Under the pieces are notes generated by a model. That model did not search any database. It was not told where the DNA came from and saw nothing but the letters and a program-made list of their open reading frames with translations. Made by a program: the position numbers and the translations under genes. A stretch of 64,000 nucleotides of DNA, from positions 62,001 to 126,000 of the forward strand of contig CP051234.1 in NCBI GenBank assembly GCA_017792465.1, read 5' to 3'. Position 1 is the first letter of the stretch. Each line of letters begins with the position of its first letter. Below are positions 35,360 through 44,721 of this stretch, piece after piece. The stretch comes from Filomicrobium sp. Lineage in GTDB: Bacteria; Pseudomonadota; Alphaproteobacteria; Rhizobiales; Hyphomicrobiaceae.

Positions 35360-36751
35360 ATGCAGACGAAGTTTTCGAATGAGCAGTTGGCCGATCCGAA
35401 GATGGCAGAGGCTGAGCGGATCTTGCGCCGGTGCGTTCATTGCGGGCTATGTACGGCCGTGTGCTCAACGTACGTCGTGCTGGGCGACGAGCGCGATTCT
35501 CCGCGCGGGCGGATCTATCTCATCAAGGACATGCTGGAAAATGACCGGGATGCGTCGCAGGAGGTTCAGCACCACGTGGACCGCTGCCTGACGTGTCTGT
35601 CGTGCATGACGACCTGTCCGGGCGGTGTCGACTATATGCACCTCGTCGATATCGCGCGCGTGCACATTAACGAGACCGGTAAGCGCACATTGGCCGATCG
35701 CTTCGTTCGGTCGTTGCTGGCCATGATCGTGCCTTATCCGGAACGGTTCCGGTTGGCGCTGAAAGCGGCGCCTCTTGGACGGCCGTTCGTTAATCTCTTG
35801 CGCAAGATGAAACTTGCGCCGCTGGCGGCAATGATTGAGCTCGCACCCGATAAAATTCCACGGGCGCCGAAGTATGAAGGTCCCGGCACCGCACAGACGG
35901 ATATGCGACGCCGCGCGCGCGTCATCCTGCTTGGCGGGTGCGCGCAGCAGGTCCTGCGACCCGACATCAACGATGCAACGATCCGCTTGCTGGCGCGGCG
36001 CGGCGTTGACGTCGTCGTTGCTGCGGGTGCTGGTTGCTGCGGGGCGCTGGTGCAGCATATCGGCCGCGAAAAAGAAGCGCTCGATGCTGCGCGCAATAAC
36101 GTCGATGCCTGGATCAGGGAAATCGAGCGCGAGCCGGTTGATGCGATCATCATCAACGCATCGGGCTGCGGGACGACCGTCAAAGACTACGCACACATGC
36201 TGCAGCATGACGAGGAGTACGCCGAGAAGGCGAAGAAAATCGTATCGCTCGTCAAGGACATCACTGAGTTCATCGTCGATTACGATCTGGGACCGCCGAA
36301 GCGCTATTCCGCGTTGCGCGTTGCCTACCATTCTGCCTGCTCGATGCAGCATGGCCAGCAGATCACCGAGGAGCCGAAGGAACTGCTCACCAAGGCCGGA
36401 TACACCGTGGTCGATATCCCCGAGGGGCACATCTGTTGCGGTTCGGCGGGCGTTTACAACATCCTTCAGTCGGAGATCGCGACGACGTTGCGGGATCGCA
36501 AGACGAGCAACATCCGGAAGGTGAAGCCGGATCTTGTGGCGACCGGCAATATCGGATGCATTACGCAGCTCGAAAAGGGGATGGATATCCCCATTGCCCA
36601 CACGGTCGAGCTTCTTGACTGGGCTTATGGCGGTTCGGTTCCGCGTGGGCTTGAGCAGCTTAAAAGCTTCGTATCCGATGTGCCTGAGCCCGAGCGATAC
36701 GTGTCGGACGATTTCATTTACGATACCGAGCTCGATGCCAAGAGCGGCTAG
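35360..36751 (+). CDS. glcF: Glycolate oxidase iron-sulfur subunit GlcF
   Basis: GlcF (463 aa) carries electrons from GlcDE to the respiratory chain. Two 4Fe-4S motifs lie at Cys25-28-31-35 (CVHCGLCTAVC) and Cys76-79-82-86 (CLTCLSCMTTCP). Two CCG domains follow, with AGAGCCGALVQHIG and EGHICCGSAGVYNILQ. The order of domains and length match GlcF. A 107-bp gap separates it from glcE and holds nothing I recognise. After its stop there are about 150 bp before hen1, without a clear terminator. Confidence 0.95.
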   Translation: MQTKFSNEQLADPKMAEAERILRRCVHCGLCTAVCSTYVVLGDERDSPRGRIYLIKDMLENDRDASQEVQHHVDRCLTCLSCMTTCPGGVDYMHLVDIARVHINETGKRTLADRFVRSLLAMIVPYPERFRLALKAAPLGRPFVNLLRKMKLAPLAAMIELAPDKIPRAPKYEGPGTAQTDMRRRARVILLGGCAQQVLRPDINDATIRLLARRGVDVVVAAGAGCCGALVQHIGREKEALDAARNNVDAWIREIEREPVDAIIINASGCGTTVKDYAHMLQHDEEYAEKAKKIVSLVKDITEFIVDYDLGPPKRYSALRVAYHSACSMQHGQQITEEPKELLTKAGYTVVDIPEGHICCGSAGVYNILQSEIATTLRDRKTSNIRKVKPDLVATGNIGCITQLEKGMDIPIAHTVELLDWAYGGSVPRGLEQLKSFVSDVPEPERYVSDDFIYDTELDAKSG

Positions 36752-36900
36752 TGCGCTTGCCATCTGTTTGCAGTAATTTTTGATAATCCTGGCGCGCGGG
36801 CTTGCGGCCTGCAGCGCTGGGCGTTTGTTGAAATGAATTTGCGTCGTGATGCGGATGCGCTTGGGCGGGCGGTCGTGAAACGGCGGTGTTTGGAGTCCCG

Positions 36901-38376
36901 ATGCTACTGACGATTTCGACGACCCATCATCCGGCACGTGATCTGGGTTTCTTGCTGCACAAGAACCCGGAGCGGGTGCATGAGATGGACCTGTCGTTTG
37001 GCCGGGCGGTGATGTTCTATCCGGAAGTCAGCGACGAGCAGGCGACGTTTGCGCTTCTTCTCGACATCGATTCGGTTGCGCTGGTTCGCGGGCGAAACAA
37101 GGATTCCAAAGGTCTGTTTGATCAGTATGTCAGCGACCGTCCCTACGCGGCTTCGTCGTTCTTGTCGGTCGCCATCGCCAAGGCTTTGCGCAATGCGCTG
37201 GGTGGGTCATCGAAAGAGCGCCAGCAGTTGGCCGATACACCTATCCCGCTCAAGGCGCGCGTGTTGCCGGTGCCGGTGCGCGGCGCTGAGGATCTCGTTG
37301 CGCGGCTATTCGAGCCACTGGGTTATGATGTTGGTATCGAACCGATCGCGCTTGATGAGAAGCTTTCTTATCTGGGGGAGGGCTGGGATCAGAGCCCCTA
37401 CATCGCGCTCAACCTCACCGGGGAAGTTCGTCTGAGCGATCTGCTGTCGCATCTTTACGTACTCATTCCCGTGCTCGACAAGCGCAAGCATTATTTCGTC
37501 GACCGGGCGGAGCTGGAGAAGCTTGTCGCCAAGGGCGAGAGCTGGCTTGGCGGGCATCCGGCCAAGGAGCTGATCGCGAGCCGCTATCTGCGGTTCAAGA
37601 AATCCTGGGCGCGCGAGGCGCTGTTGCGGCTGGCGGTTGAAGACGGCATCGAGGAGGTTTCCGAAGAGGCTGAGGCCTCGTTGGATGCAGCGAGTGCTCC
37701 CGAAGAAGGCAGCGTGGTTGCCGAGCCGCCTTCGCCACCGAAGGATGCAGCGGAGGAGGCCTTGGAAGAGCCGATCCGGTTGCACGACCTGCGCCTTGAT
37801 ACCGTCACGGCCAAGCTCAGGGACCTTGGTGTTCGCCGGGTTGTCGATCTGGGGTGCGGGTCGGGCAAGCTGTTGAAGCGGCTGATGGCGGAACGCCAGT
37901 TCAGTGAAATTCTAGGCGTCGACGTCTCTTCAGGTTCGCTGGAGGTTGCTGAAAGGCGCTTGCGCATTGAGACGTTGCCGGAACGCCAGAAGGCACGCAT
38001 CAAGCTGCTTCAGGGTGCGCTCACCTACCGCGACCGGCGCATCGAGGACTACGAAGCTGCCGCCCTCGTTGAAGTTATCGAGCATCTGGAGCCTGAACGT
38101 CTGGAGGCGCTGGAGCGCGTCATTTTTGACTGTGCGAAATTCGAGACCGTCATAATCACGACGCCAAATAGGGAATACAATGACTTGTTCGAAGGCATGG
38201 CGCCTGGGCAATTGCGTCATGCAGACCACCGCTTCGAGTGGACCCGAGGTGAATTCAACGCTTGGGCGTCTTCGGTCGCTGAAAAGTATGCCTATCAGGT
38301 TCAGATCAGCGGAATCGGCGAAGAAGTTGAGAATTTTGGTGCGCCATCCCAAATGGCTGTGTTCGAGCGTGTCTGA
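36901..38376 (+). CDS. hen1: RNA 3'-terminal 2'-O-methyltransferase Hen1
   Basis: Bacterial Hen1 (491 aa) adds a 2'-O-methyl group to the 3' end of the broken RNA before Pnkp seals it, so that the repaired site resists the same ribotoxin. The N-terminal domain (about 1-250) opens LTISTTHHPARDLGFLLHKN, the known Hen1 N-domain signature that activates the Pnkp ligase. An acidic, Pro-rich linker follows (about 255-295). The C-terminal methyltransferase has the SAM site DLGCGSG at 316-322 and the metal-binding EVIEHLE (Glu391, Glu394, His395), plus RHADHRFEW near 439. GGAG precedes ATG 36901. It is 88 bp upstream of pnkp. Confidence 0.95.
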   Translation: MLLTISTTHHPARDLGFLLHKNPERVHEMDLSFGRAVMFYPEVSDEQATFALLLDIDSVALVRGRNKDSKGLFDQYVSDRPYAASSFLSVAIAKALRNALGGSSKERQQLADTPIPLKARVLPVPVRGAEDLVARLFEPLGYDVGIEPIALDEKLSYLGEGWDQSPYIALNLTGEVRLSDLLSHLYVLIPVLDKRKHYFVDRAELEKLVAKGESWLGGHPAKELIASRYLRFKKSWAREALLRLAVEDGIEEVSEEAEASLDAASAPEEGSVVAEPPSPPKDAAEEALEEPIRLHDLRLDTVTAKLRDLGVRRVVDLGCGSGKLLKRLMAERQFSEILGVDVSSGSLEVAERRLRIETLPERQKARIKLLQGALTYRDRRIEDYEAAALVEVIEHLEPERLEALERVIFDCAKFETVIITTPNREYNDLFEGMAPGQLRHADHRFEWTRGEFNAWASSVAEKYAYQVQISGIGEEVENFGAPSQMAVFERV

Positions 38377-38464
38377 ATTCTGAGCCGCAAGGCCCGTGCC
38401 TTGGGGCGCTCGGTTGCGTTCTTTGACGCTGAATCAGCCCCATTTGGCAGGAATTATTGATCGC

Positions 38465-41038
38465 ATGAAGATAACAATCCCCGAATTTTGCCTTGTTGCC
38501 CTTGTCGGCACATCGGGTTCGGGAAAATCGACCTTTGCTCGCAAGCATTTCCTGCCGACCGAAGTGGTGTCGTCGGATACGTGCCGGGGCATCGTGTCGG
38601 ATGACGAAAACGATCTGGATGCCACCGAAGATGCGTTCCGTCTCGTGCACTTCATCGCCGAGACGCGGCTGCGCTGTCGCAAGATCGTTGTGGTTGATGC
38701 AACTAACGTGCGTAAAGAAGACCGCGCCCGGCTGGTGCGGATCGCCAAGGATCATCACGCCTTGGCTGTCGCGATCGTCGTCAACCCGGGCGAAGACGTC
38801 TGCCATGAGCGCAACAAAGAACGGCCGGACCGCCAGTTCGGACCGCATGTGGTGCGCAACCAGACGCGCAATCTGAAGCGCGACGTCAAGCGCATCGACA
38901 AGGAAGGCTTCCGCTACGTTCATGAATTCCGCTCGGTCGAGGACATCGATGCGGTAGAAATCGAGCGCACGCGGGTGTGGTCGGACAAGCGGCATGAGGA
39001 AGGCCCGTTCGACATCATCGGCGACGTTCACGGGTGCCGGGATGAGCTGTTGGCGCTCGTTGCCAAGCTCGGTTATCACGTTCGTCTTGAAGGCGAGGGT
39101 GAAGAGCGCCGGGTGATCTCGAAGACTCCGGAAGGGCGACGCCTCGTTTTCGTTGGAGATCTGGCCGACCGGGGACCGGGTTCGCCGGATGTGTTTCGCA
39201 TCGTCATGCACATGGTGGCTGAGGGCCAGGCGCTTTGCGTGCCAGGCAACCACGATGTGAAACTGCTGCGCTTTCTCAATGGGCGCAACGTCAAGCTCAA
39301 TCACGGTCTCGATCTGACGATCCAGCAGCTCGACCGTGAACCGCCGGCGTTCAAGCGGCAGGTGAAGGACTTCATCGATACGCTCGTCAGTCATGCCTGG
39401 CTCGATGGCGGGCGGCTGGCCGTTGCGCATGCGGGTATCAAGGAAAACATGCTGGGGCGTGCCTCCGGTGCGATCCGCGAATTTTGTCTTTACGGTGAGA
39501 CGAGCGGTGAGACCGACGAGTTCGGCCTGCCGATCCGCTATAACTGGGCGGCGGAATACCGTGGTGCGACGACGATCGTCTATGGGCATACGCCGGTTCC
39601 CGAAGCGCAGTGGCTCAACAATACGCTGTGCGTCGACACGGGCTGTGTTTTTGGTGGATCGCTGACGGCGCTCAGGTGGCCGGAAAAGGAAATCGTTTCT
39701 GTACCGGCGGGCGAAATGTACGCCAAGCCGATCCGTCCGCTGGCGCATCCGCCGACGCGGCCGGGCGTCGAACTGACGATGCAGGCGATCCACGACGATC
39801 TCCTCGACCTCGATGATGTCATTGGCAAGCGCATCGTGACGACGGCAGCGGGGCGGACGGTGCAAGTGCCGGAAGCGAATGCGGCTGCGGCACTTGAAGT
39901 CATGGCGCGGTTCGCGATCAATCCGAAATGGCTCATTCATCTGCCGCCAACGATGTCGCCGTGTGAGACGTCGGCGCGCGAAGGGTTTCTAGAGCATCCC
40001 GACGAGGCGTTTGCCTATTTCCAAAAGGAAGGCGTCGAGAAGGTCATCGTCGAAGAAAAGCATATGGGCTCGCGGGTGCTGGCGGTTGTTTGTCGGGATA
40101 CTGATACCGCCGCGCGACGCTTTGGGGTGACGTCAGGTGAAGCCGGTGCGCTGTTCACGCGAACGGGCCGCGCCTTTTTCAATGACCCGATGATGGCGTC
40201 CAAGATGCTCGGGCGCATTCGCACGGCGATGGACGGCGCAGATTTCTGGGAACGCTTCAAGAGCGACTGGGCGTTGATCGATGCCGAGCTGATGCCATGG
40301 TCGGCGAAGGCGCAATCGTTGATCCGGGAGCAGTATGCTTCGACTGGAGCTGCGGCGCAGGCCGGGCTAGGTGAAGCCGTCGAGCTTCTGGAGAAGGCGT
40401 CGCAATCAGGGCTCGACACGCAGGCTTTGCAGGCGGATTTTGCGTCGCGCAAAGAGCGGGCCGACAAATACGTCGAGGCCTACCGGCGTTACTGCTGGCC
40501 GGTCGAGACGATGGATGACTACCGCTTTGCGCCGTTCCATTTGCTGGCGACCGAGGCGGGCGTGCATATGGACAAGGATCACCTTTGGCATCTGCACGAG
40601 TTGGGTCTCATTGCCGAGGCTGGCGATGAGACGCTGATGACGACCAAGCATCAGGTTGTCGATCTTGCGAGCGACGCGGAAAAACTTCAGGCGACGCAAT
40701 GGTGGCTGGAGCAGACCGGCAATGGCGGTGAGGGCATGGTTGTCAAACCGCTTGAATTTATCCGCAAGGCTGCGCGGGGCCTTGTGCAACCGGCGATCAA
40801 GGTGCGGGGTTCGGAATACCTTCGGATCATCTATGGGCCGGAATACGATCTGGAAGAAAACCTGACGCGGCTAAAGCGGCGCGGGCTTGGCTTGAAGCGT
40901 TCGCTGGCCTTGCGCGAGTTTGCTCTCGGAGAAGAGGCGCTGAAGCGGTTCGTGGCGCGCGAACCTTTGCGGCGCGTGCACGAATGCGTGTTTGCAATTC
41001 TTGCGATGGAATGCGAGCCGGTCGATCCGAGGCTGTAG
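38465..41038 (+). CDS. pnkp: Polynucleotide kinase-phosphatase-ligase Pnkp
   Basis: An 857-aa RNA-repair enzyme with three domains in order. Kinase: P-loop GTSGSGKST at 15-23, which phosphorylates the 5'-OH end. Phosphatase: calcineurin-like motifs GDVHG (186-190), GDLADRG (231-237) and GNHD (261-264), which removes the 2',3'-cyclic phosphate. Ligase/adenylyltransferase: EKHMGSR with nucleophile Lys532, and downstream GEGMVVKP, a typical motif of nucleotidyltransferases. ATG 38465 matches the family start. The ligase of this group needs Hen1 to act, and hen1 lies directly upstream. Together they form a toxin-damage RNA repair cassette. Confidence 0.96.
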   Translation: MKITIPEFCLVALVGTSGSGKSTFARKHFLPTEVVSSDTCRGIVSDDENDLDATEDAFRLVHFIAETRLRCRKIVVVDATNVRKEDRARLVRIAKDHHALAVAIVVNPGEDVCHERNKERPDRQFGPHVVRNQTRNLKRDVKRIDKEGFRYVHEFRSVEDIDAVEIERTRVWSDKRHEEGPFDIIGDVHGCRDELLALVAKLGYHVRLEGEGEERRVISKTPEGRRLVFVGDLADRGPGSPDVFRIVMHMVAEGQALCVPGNHDVKLLRFLNGRNVKLNHGLDLTIQQLDREPPAFKRQVKDFIDTLVSHAWLDGGRLAVAHAGIKENMLGRASGAIREFCLYGETSGETDEFGLPIRYNWAAEYRGATTIVYGHTPVPEAQWLNNTLCVDTGCVFGGSLTALRWPEKEIVSVPAGEMYAKPIRPLAHPPTRPGVELTMQAIHDDLLDLDDVIGKRIVTTAAGRTVQVPEANAAAALEVMARFAINPKWLIHLPPTMSPCETSAREGFLEHPDEAFAYFQKEGVEKVIVEEKHMGSRVLAVVCRDTDTAARRFGVTSGEAGALFTRTGRAFFNDPMMASKMLGRIRTAMDGADFWERFKSDWALIDAELMPWSAKAQSLIREQYASTGAAAQAGLGEAVELLEKASQSGLDTQALQADFASRKERADKYVEAYRRYCWPVETMDDYRFAPFHLLATEAGVHMDKDHLWHLHELGLIAEAGDETLMTTKHQVVDLASDAEKLQATQWWLEQTGNGGEGMVVKPLEFIRKAARGLVQPAIKVRGSEYLRIIYGPEYDLEENLTRLKRRGLGLKRSLALREFALGEEALKRFVAREPLRRVHECVFAILAMECEPVDPRL

Positions 41039-41122
41039 GATTGCCGATTGATCCGCGATTGTGAATTCGCACGGTGCCGGAACCTATTCAGACAATCAAG
41101 CGAGTGCTCAACGGCCTTAGGC

Positions 41123-41821
41123 TTAATCGCCGAGGCGGGCCATGATTTCGTTTTGAGCTTCGCGCGTCTGCGGCGTCCAGTTGGCGACGTTGGATGCGAT
41201 TAGGTTGGCTTGTGATTTCAAAATAATGCCGTCGTCGAGAATGCGCAGGCCGTTGGCCTTGAGCGTGGTGCCTGTCGTCGTGATGTCGACGATCAAGTCG
41301 GCGGTGCCGGCCGTCGGCGTGCCTTCGGTGGCGCCGAGGCTTTCGACGATTCGGTAGTCGTTGAAACCCTTGGCGACGAAGAACTGACGCGAGAGGTTGA
41401 TGTATTTGGTGGCGACGCGGAACCAGCGGCCATGCGTGGCGCGGAAGCTGCCGGCCAGTTCGTCGAGGTTGGCGATGGTTCTGACATCGAGCCAGCAATT
41501 GGGGACGGCGACGACGACATCGGCAAAGCCAAAGCCCAAGGGCTTGAGCATTTTGATGCGGGTCTCCCAATCGGTCATGCGTTCCTGGACAAGGTCAGCA
41601 CCGGTGACGCCAAGGTGTGCCTTGCCGGTTTTCAGATACCAGGCGATTTCGGAGGCGGACACGAACAGTACGTCGAGATTCTTGATACCGACGATCTCGC
41701 CGAGATAGCCGCGTTCATTGCCGGTCTTCTTAACCTCGAGGCCCGCTTTGGCAAGTGCCTCGGTCGCTTGTTCCATCAAGCGACCTTTGGAGGGGAGGGC
41801 AAACTGAAGCCGTTCGGTCAT
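41123..41821 (-). CDS. hisG: ATP phosphoribosyltransferase, short form
   Basis: HisG (232 aa) starts histidine synthesis by joining ATP and PRPP. It opens LQFALPSKGRLMEQATEALA, and has VGIKNLDVLFVSASEIAWYL and the PRPP-binding block ADLIVDITTTGTTLKANGLR. It lacks the C-terminal ACT-like regulatory domain of the long form, so it needs HisZ, whose gene lies 20 bp upstream. The longer frame to 41920 enters hisZ and is not used; ATG 41821 follows a GGAAGAAGA stretch. Third gene of a minus-strand run hisS-hisZ-hisG. It converges on pnkp with an 84-bp gap. Confidence 0.95.
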   Translation of the reverse strand: MTERLQFALPSKGRLMEQATEALAKAGLEVKKTGNERGYLGEIVGIKNLDVLFVSASEIAWYLKTGKAHLGVTGADLVQERMTDWETRIKMLKPLGFGFADVVVAVPNCWLDVRTIANLDELAGSFRATHGRWFRVATKYINLSRQFFVAKGFNDYRIVESLGATEGTPTAGTADLIVDITTTGTTLKANGLRILDDGIILKSQANLIASNVANWTPQTREAQNEIMARLGD

Positions 41822-41841
41822 GGGGTCTTCTTCCTTCCGGA

Positions 41842-43014
41842 TCAGCCGCGAACTGCTGTCAGCAGGCGTTCGGTGTGAATGGCGGCGCCGACTGCCGGGA
41901 CGTTTTCGGGCGCGCCGCACATCTTCATGAGGCCGTCGTAGCGTCCGCCGCCGGCGACAGGACTCGTCTGGCCGAGATCTGGGACGAGGACTTCGAAAAC
42001 GAAGCCGGTGTAATATTCAAGCGAGCGGCCGAACTCGGCGGAGAATTCGGCGCGGGTGATGTCGACGCCCATCTCGGAGAGGTGTTGGAGGCGTTTGTGG
42101 TAGCGATCGAGGGCCGGGGAAATGTCAACGCCGGTATCGCGCATGAGATCCTTGACGCGGGCTCCGGCTGCGCGTGCGGGCGCTTTGACGCCGATGTAGC
42201 CTTCGATGAGGTTGGCGGTGGCCTCCGGCAGGCGTTCGGCGCGGATGTCGGCGGCCATGCGTGCCAGATGCAGCGAGATCTCTTCGAGCGTGCGGACGCC
42301 GATCATGTCGATGTTGTTTGAATCGAGATATTCGGCGGTTTGTTTGGCGGCTTCTTCCGGCTTGGCGGGATCAAGCGACTTTAGAAGTTCGTCAGGCAAT
42401 CCGCTTGTGTTTGCGTGATCGGCCGATTGGGTCAGATTTTCCAGTTCTTCGCGGAATGCGACCGGTCGCCAGAAGCGGTGGCGCAATCTTTCACGCCAAC
42501 GCTCGGGCATATCGATCGCGTCGAGGAGTGCGCGGAACAGCCCCAGATCGCCGATGCGCAGCTTCCAGTCTTTGAGGCCGGCGGCATCGAGTGCGTTCAG
42601 GATGCGGGCAAGGGTTTGGGCGTCCGACTTCTCGCGGTCGACGACGCCGATCGATTCGATGCCGCATTGGCGGAACTCGCGCGGGTGGGCCGCATCGGCA
42701 CCGCGCGGCTGGAAGCGGAACGCGGAACCATTATAGCAATAGTCGCCCTGCTTGGAGCCTTCTGGGTGGCGCTCCAGGTGCAGACGACAGATGGGCACGG
42801 TGAGATCGGGCCGCAGGCAATATTCGTCGCCATCGGGGTCTGTGAAGACGTAGCTGCGAGCGCGCAAAGCTTCGCCGATCACGTCGAGGTAGACGTCGGC
42901 GGGCTGAAGGACGGCAGGTGCAACGGCTTCGTGTCCGGCCGCCACAAAGGTGGACAGGAGCGTCTGGGCTTGCGCCTCCAAAGCTTCAAATGCACGTGCT
43001 GTTTCTGCGACCAT
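41842..43014 (-). CDS. hisZ: ATP phosphoribosyltransferase regulatory subunit HisZ
   Basis: HisZ (390 aa) is a catalytically inactive relative of histidyl-tRNA synthetase that forms an octamer with short HisG and gives histidine feedback. It keeps the class II synthetase core: CLRPDLTVPICRLHLE, FRFQPRGADAAHPREFRQCG and, at the C-terminus, SPVAGGGRYDGLMKMCG. It has no anticodon-binding domain. It lies 36 bp after hisS and 20 bp before hisG, the arrangement usual in this order, and the spacing implies one operon. Confidence 0.94.
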   Translation of the reverse strand: MVAETARAFEALEAQAQTLLSTFVAAGHEAVAPAVLQPADVYLDVIGEALRARSYVFTDPDGDEYCLRPDLTVPICRLHLERHPEGSKQGDYCYNGSAFRFQPRGADAAHPREFRQCGIESIGVVDREKSDAQTLARILNALDAAGLKDWKLRIGDLGLFRALLDAIDMPERWRERLRHRFWRPVAFREELENLTQSADHANTSGLPDELLKSLDPAKPEEAAKQTAEYLDSNNIDMIGVRTLEEISLHLARMAADIRAERLPEATANLIEGYIGVKAPARAAGARVKDLMRDTGVDISPALDRYHKRLQHLSEMGVDITRAEFSAEFGRSLEYYTGFVFEVLVPDLGQTSPVAGGGRYDGLMKMCGAPENVPAVGAAIHTERLLTAVRG

Positions 43015-43050
43015 ATTCTGCCGTTTCCGCTCGCCGTTGGGTTGGCGCCC

Positions 43051-44544
43051 TTAGCCCTGATGACGGGCGATTATTTTTTTCACTTCTTCGACAAGATCGC
43101 CTTCTGGAACGGAGACCTGAGCCGGGCGGCTTTCTTTCCATTCCTTGTTGTCGGCGATCGACTGGGCGGCCTTTGCCCCTTCGATCAGGTCCTTGATCTG
43201 GACGACTCCTTCATCGCGCTCGTTCGAGCCCTGGATGATGACGCAAGGTGCACCGCGCTTGTCGGCGTATTTCATCTGCGCCTTCATGCCGGAGGTGCCA
43301 AGATACATTTCGGCCCTGACGCCAGCATTGCGTAGGTCGTTGGCCATACGCTGGTAACGCGGCAGTTCGGCGCGATCCATGACGAGGACGATGGCGGGGC
43401 CGAGCGTTGCTGCCGCAGACTGGCGATCGAGGCGGGCCAAAGCGGCCTGAAGGCGCGAGACGCCAATCGAGAAGCCAGTGGCCGGGACGGACTTGCCGGT
43501 GAAGCGGGCGACGAGGTCGTCATAGCGTCCGCCGCCGCCGACGGAGCCGAAGCGAACCGGGCGGCCATCGTCGTCGGTGACCTCGAAGGTCAGTTCGGCT
43601 TCAAAGACCGGACCGGTATAATAATCGAGGCCGCGCACAATCGACGGATCGATTCTGATGCGACCGTCATCATAGCCTGCGGCGGAAATCAGAGATTGCA
43701 TTTCGCGGAGCTCTTCGAGGCCCTTGGTGCCGGATTCCGAATTCGCAACCAGCGGAGCGATGGCGTCTAGCGTTGCATCGCCTGTCGCGGCGCCTGAGGC
43801 CACAAAAGCCAGAACCTTTTCGATGGCGTTTTGTTCCAGCCCTGCACCAGCGGTGAAGTCTCCCGATTCATCCTTGCGTCCGGGTCCGAGTAGGAGGGCG
43901 ACGCCTTCGGCCCCGAGGCGGTCGAGCTTGTCGACGGCGCGCAGGATCGTCAGGCGGCGCTCGCCTTCAGGGTCGGCGGGGTCGATGCCAATGCCTTCCA
44001 GAACGCCGTCGAGAACTTTGCGGTTGTTGACGCGGATCTGATATTCGCCGCGCTTAATGCCGATGGCTTCCATCGTGTCGGCGGCCAGCATGCAGATTTC
44101 AGTATCGGCGGCGACGCTTTCGGTGCCGACGGTATCGGCATCAAACTGGGTGAATTGGCGGAAGCGACCGGGACCGGGTTTCTCGTTGCGCCAGACGGTG
44201 CCTGTCGCGAAACGGCGGAACGGCTTGGGCAGGCGGTCGTAATTTTCGGCGACGAAGCGGGCGAGCGGGGCTGTCAGATCGTAGCGCAGCGACAGCCATT
44301 GCTCGTCTTCATCCTGGAGCGAGAACACGCCGGCGTTGGGGCGGTCGGCATCGGGCAGGAATTTGCCAAGCGCGTCGGTATATTCGAAGGCCGGTGTTTC
44401 GAGCGGTTCGAAGCCATAGCGCTCATAGGTTTCGCGGATGGCAGCGAGCATCGCCTGAGTGGCGCGCAATTCGGCCGCTTCGATATCGCGGAAGCCTTTG
44501 GGCAGTCGCGCGGCGGGCCGCACGGGCTTTGTTTTCTTGGCCAT
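43051..44544 (-). CDS. hisS: Histidyl-tRNA synthetase
   Basis: HisRS (497 aa) charges tRNA-His. Class II motifs are visible: motif 2 as [25 protein letters not shown] (read in two halves), HisA motif [15 protein letters not shown], and motif 3 [15 protein letters not shown]-terminal anticodon domain occupies about 395-497 ([20 protein letters not shown]). ATG 44544 gives [20 protein letters not shown], matching family starts; the open frame begins 38 codons earlier. Several inserts make it longer than E. coli HisRS, as is usual in alphaproteobacteria. First gene of hisS-hisZ-hisG. Confidence 0.95.
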   Translation of the reverse strand: MAKKTKPVRPAARLPKGFRDIEAAELRATQAMLAAIRETYERYGFEPLETPAFEYTDALGKFLPDADRPNAGVFSLQDEDEQWLSLRYDLTAPLARFVAENYDRLPKPFRRFATGTVWRNEKPGPGRFRQFTQFDADTVGTESVAADTEICMLAADTMEAIGIKRGEYQIRVNNRKVLDGVLEGIGIDPADPEGERRLTILRAVDKLDRLGAEGVALLLGPGRKDESGDFTAGAGLEQNAIEKVLAFVASGAATGDATLDAIAPLVANSESGTKGLEELREMQSLISAAGYDDGRIRIDPSIVRGLDYYTGPVFEAELTFEVTDDDGRPVRFGSVGGGGRYDDLVARFTGKSVPATGFSIGVSRLQAALARLDRQSAAATLGPAIVLVMDRAELPRYQRMANDLRNAGVRAEMYLGTSGMKAQMKYADKRGAPCVIIQGSNERDEGVVQIKDLIEGAKAAQSIADNKEWKESRPAQVSVPEGDLVEEVKKIIARHQG

Positions 44545-44721
44545 GATTGAAGGGGCTGGTGCCGTTCTTGGTTCTTTGCACTTTCGCGGATCACGGGACC
44601 GATGAGGTCTATCCCGCTCCGGTGCGCGCCCCTTAACATGCTTCTTGGCAACTCGCAAAGCCGGTTGCTGGCTTGCCGTTGTGACTACACCTCAAAAGCC
44701 TGCAGATTTGCAGTTTTATGC

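Noticed and set aside
35465-36937. 490-aa minus-strand open frame over glcF
   Set aside because: Antisense shadow; the plus strand encodes GlcF with both ferredoxin motifs.
38306-39940. 544-aa minus-strand open frame over pnkp
   Set aside because: Antisense shadow of the Pnkp kinase and phosphatase domains, whose motifs are unmistakable on the plus strand.
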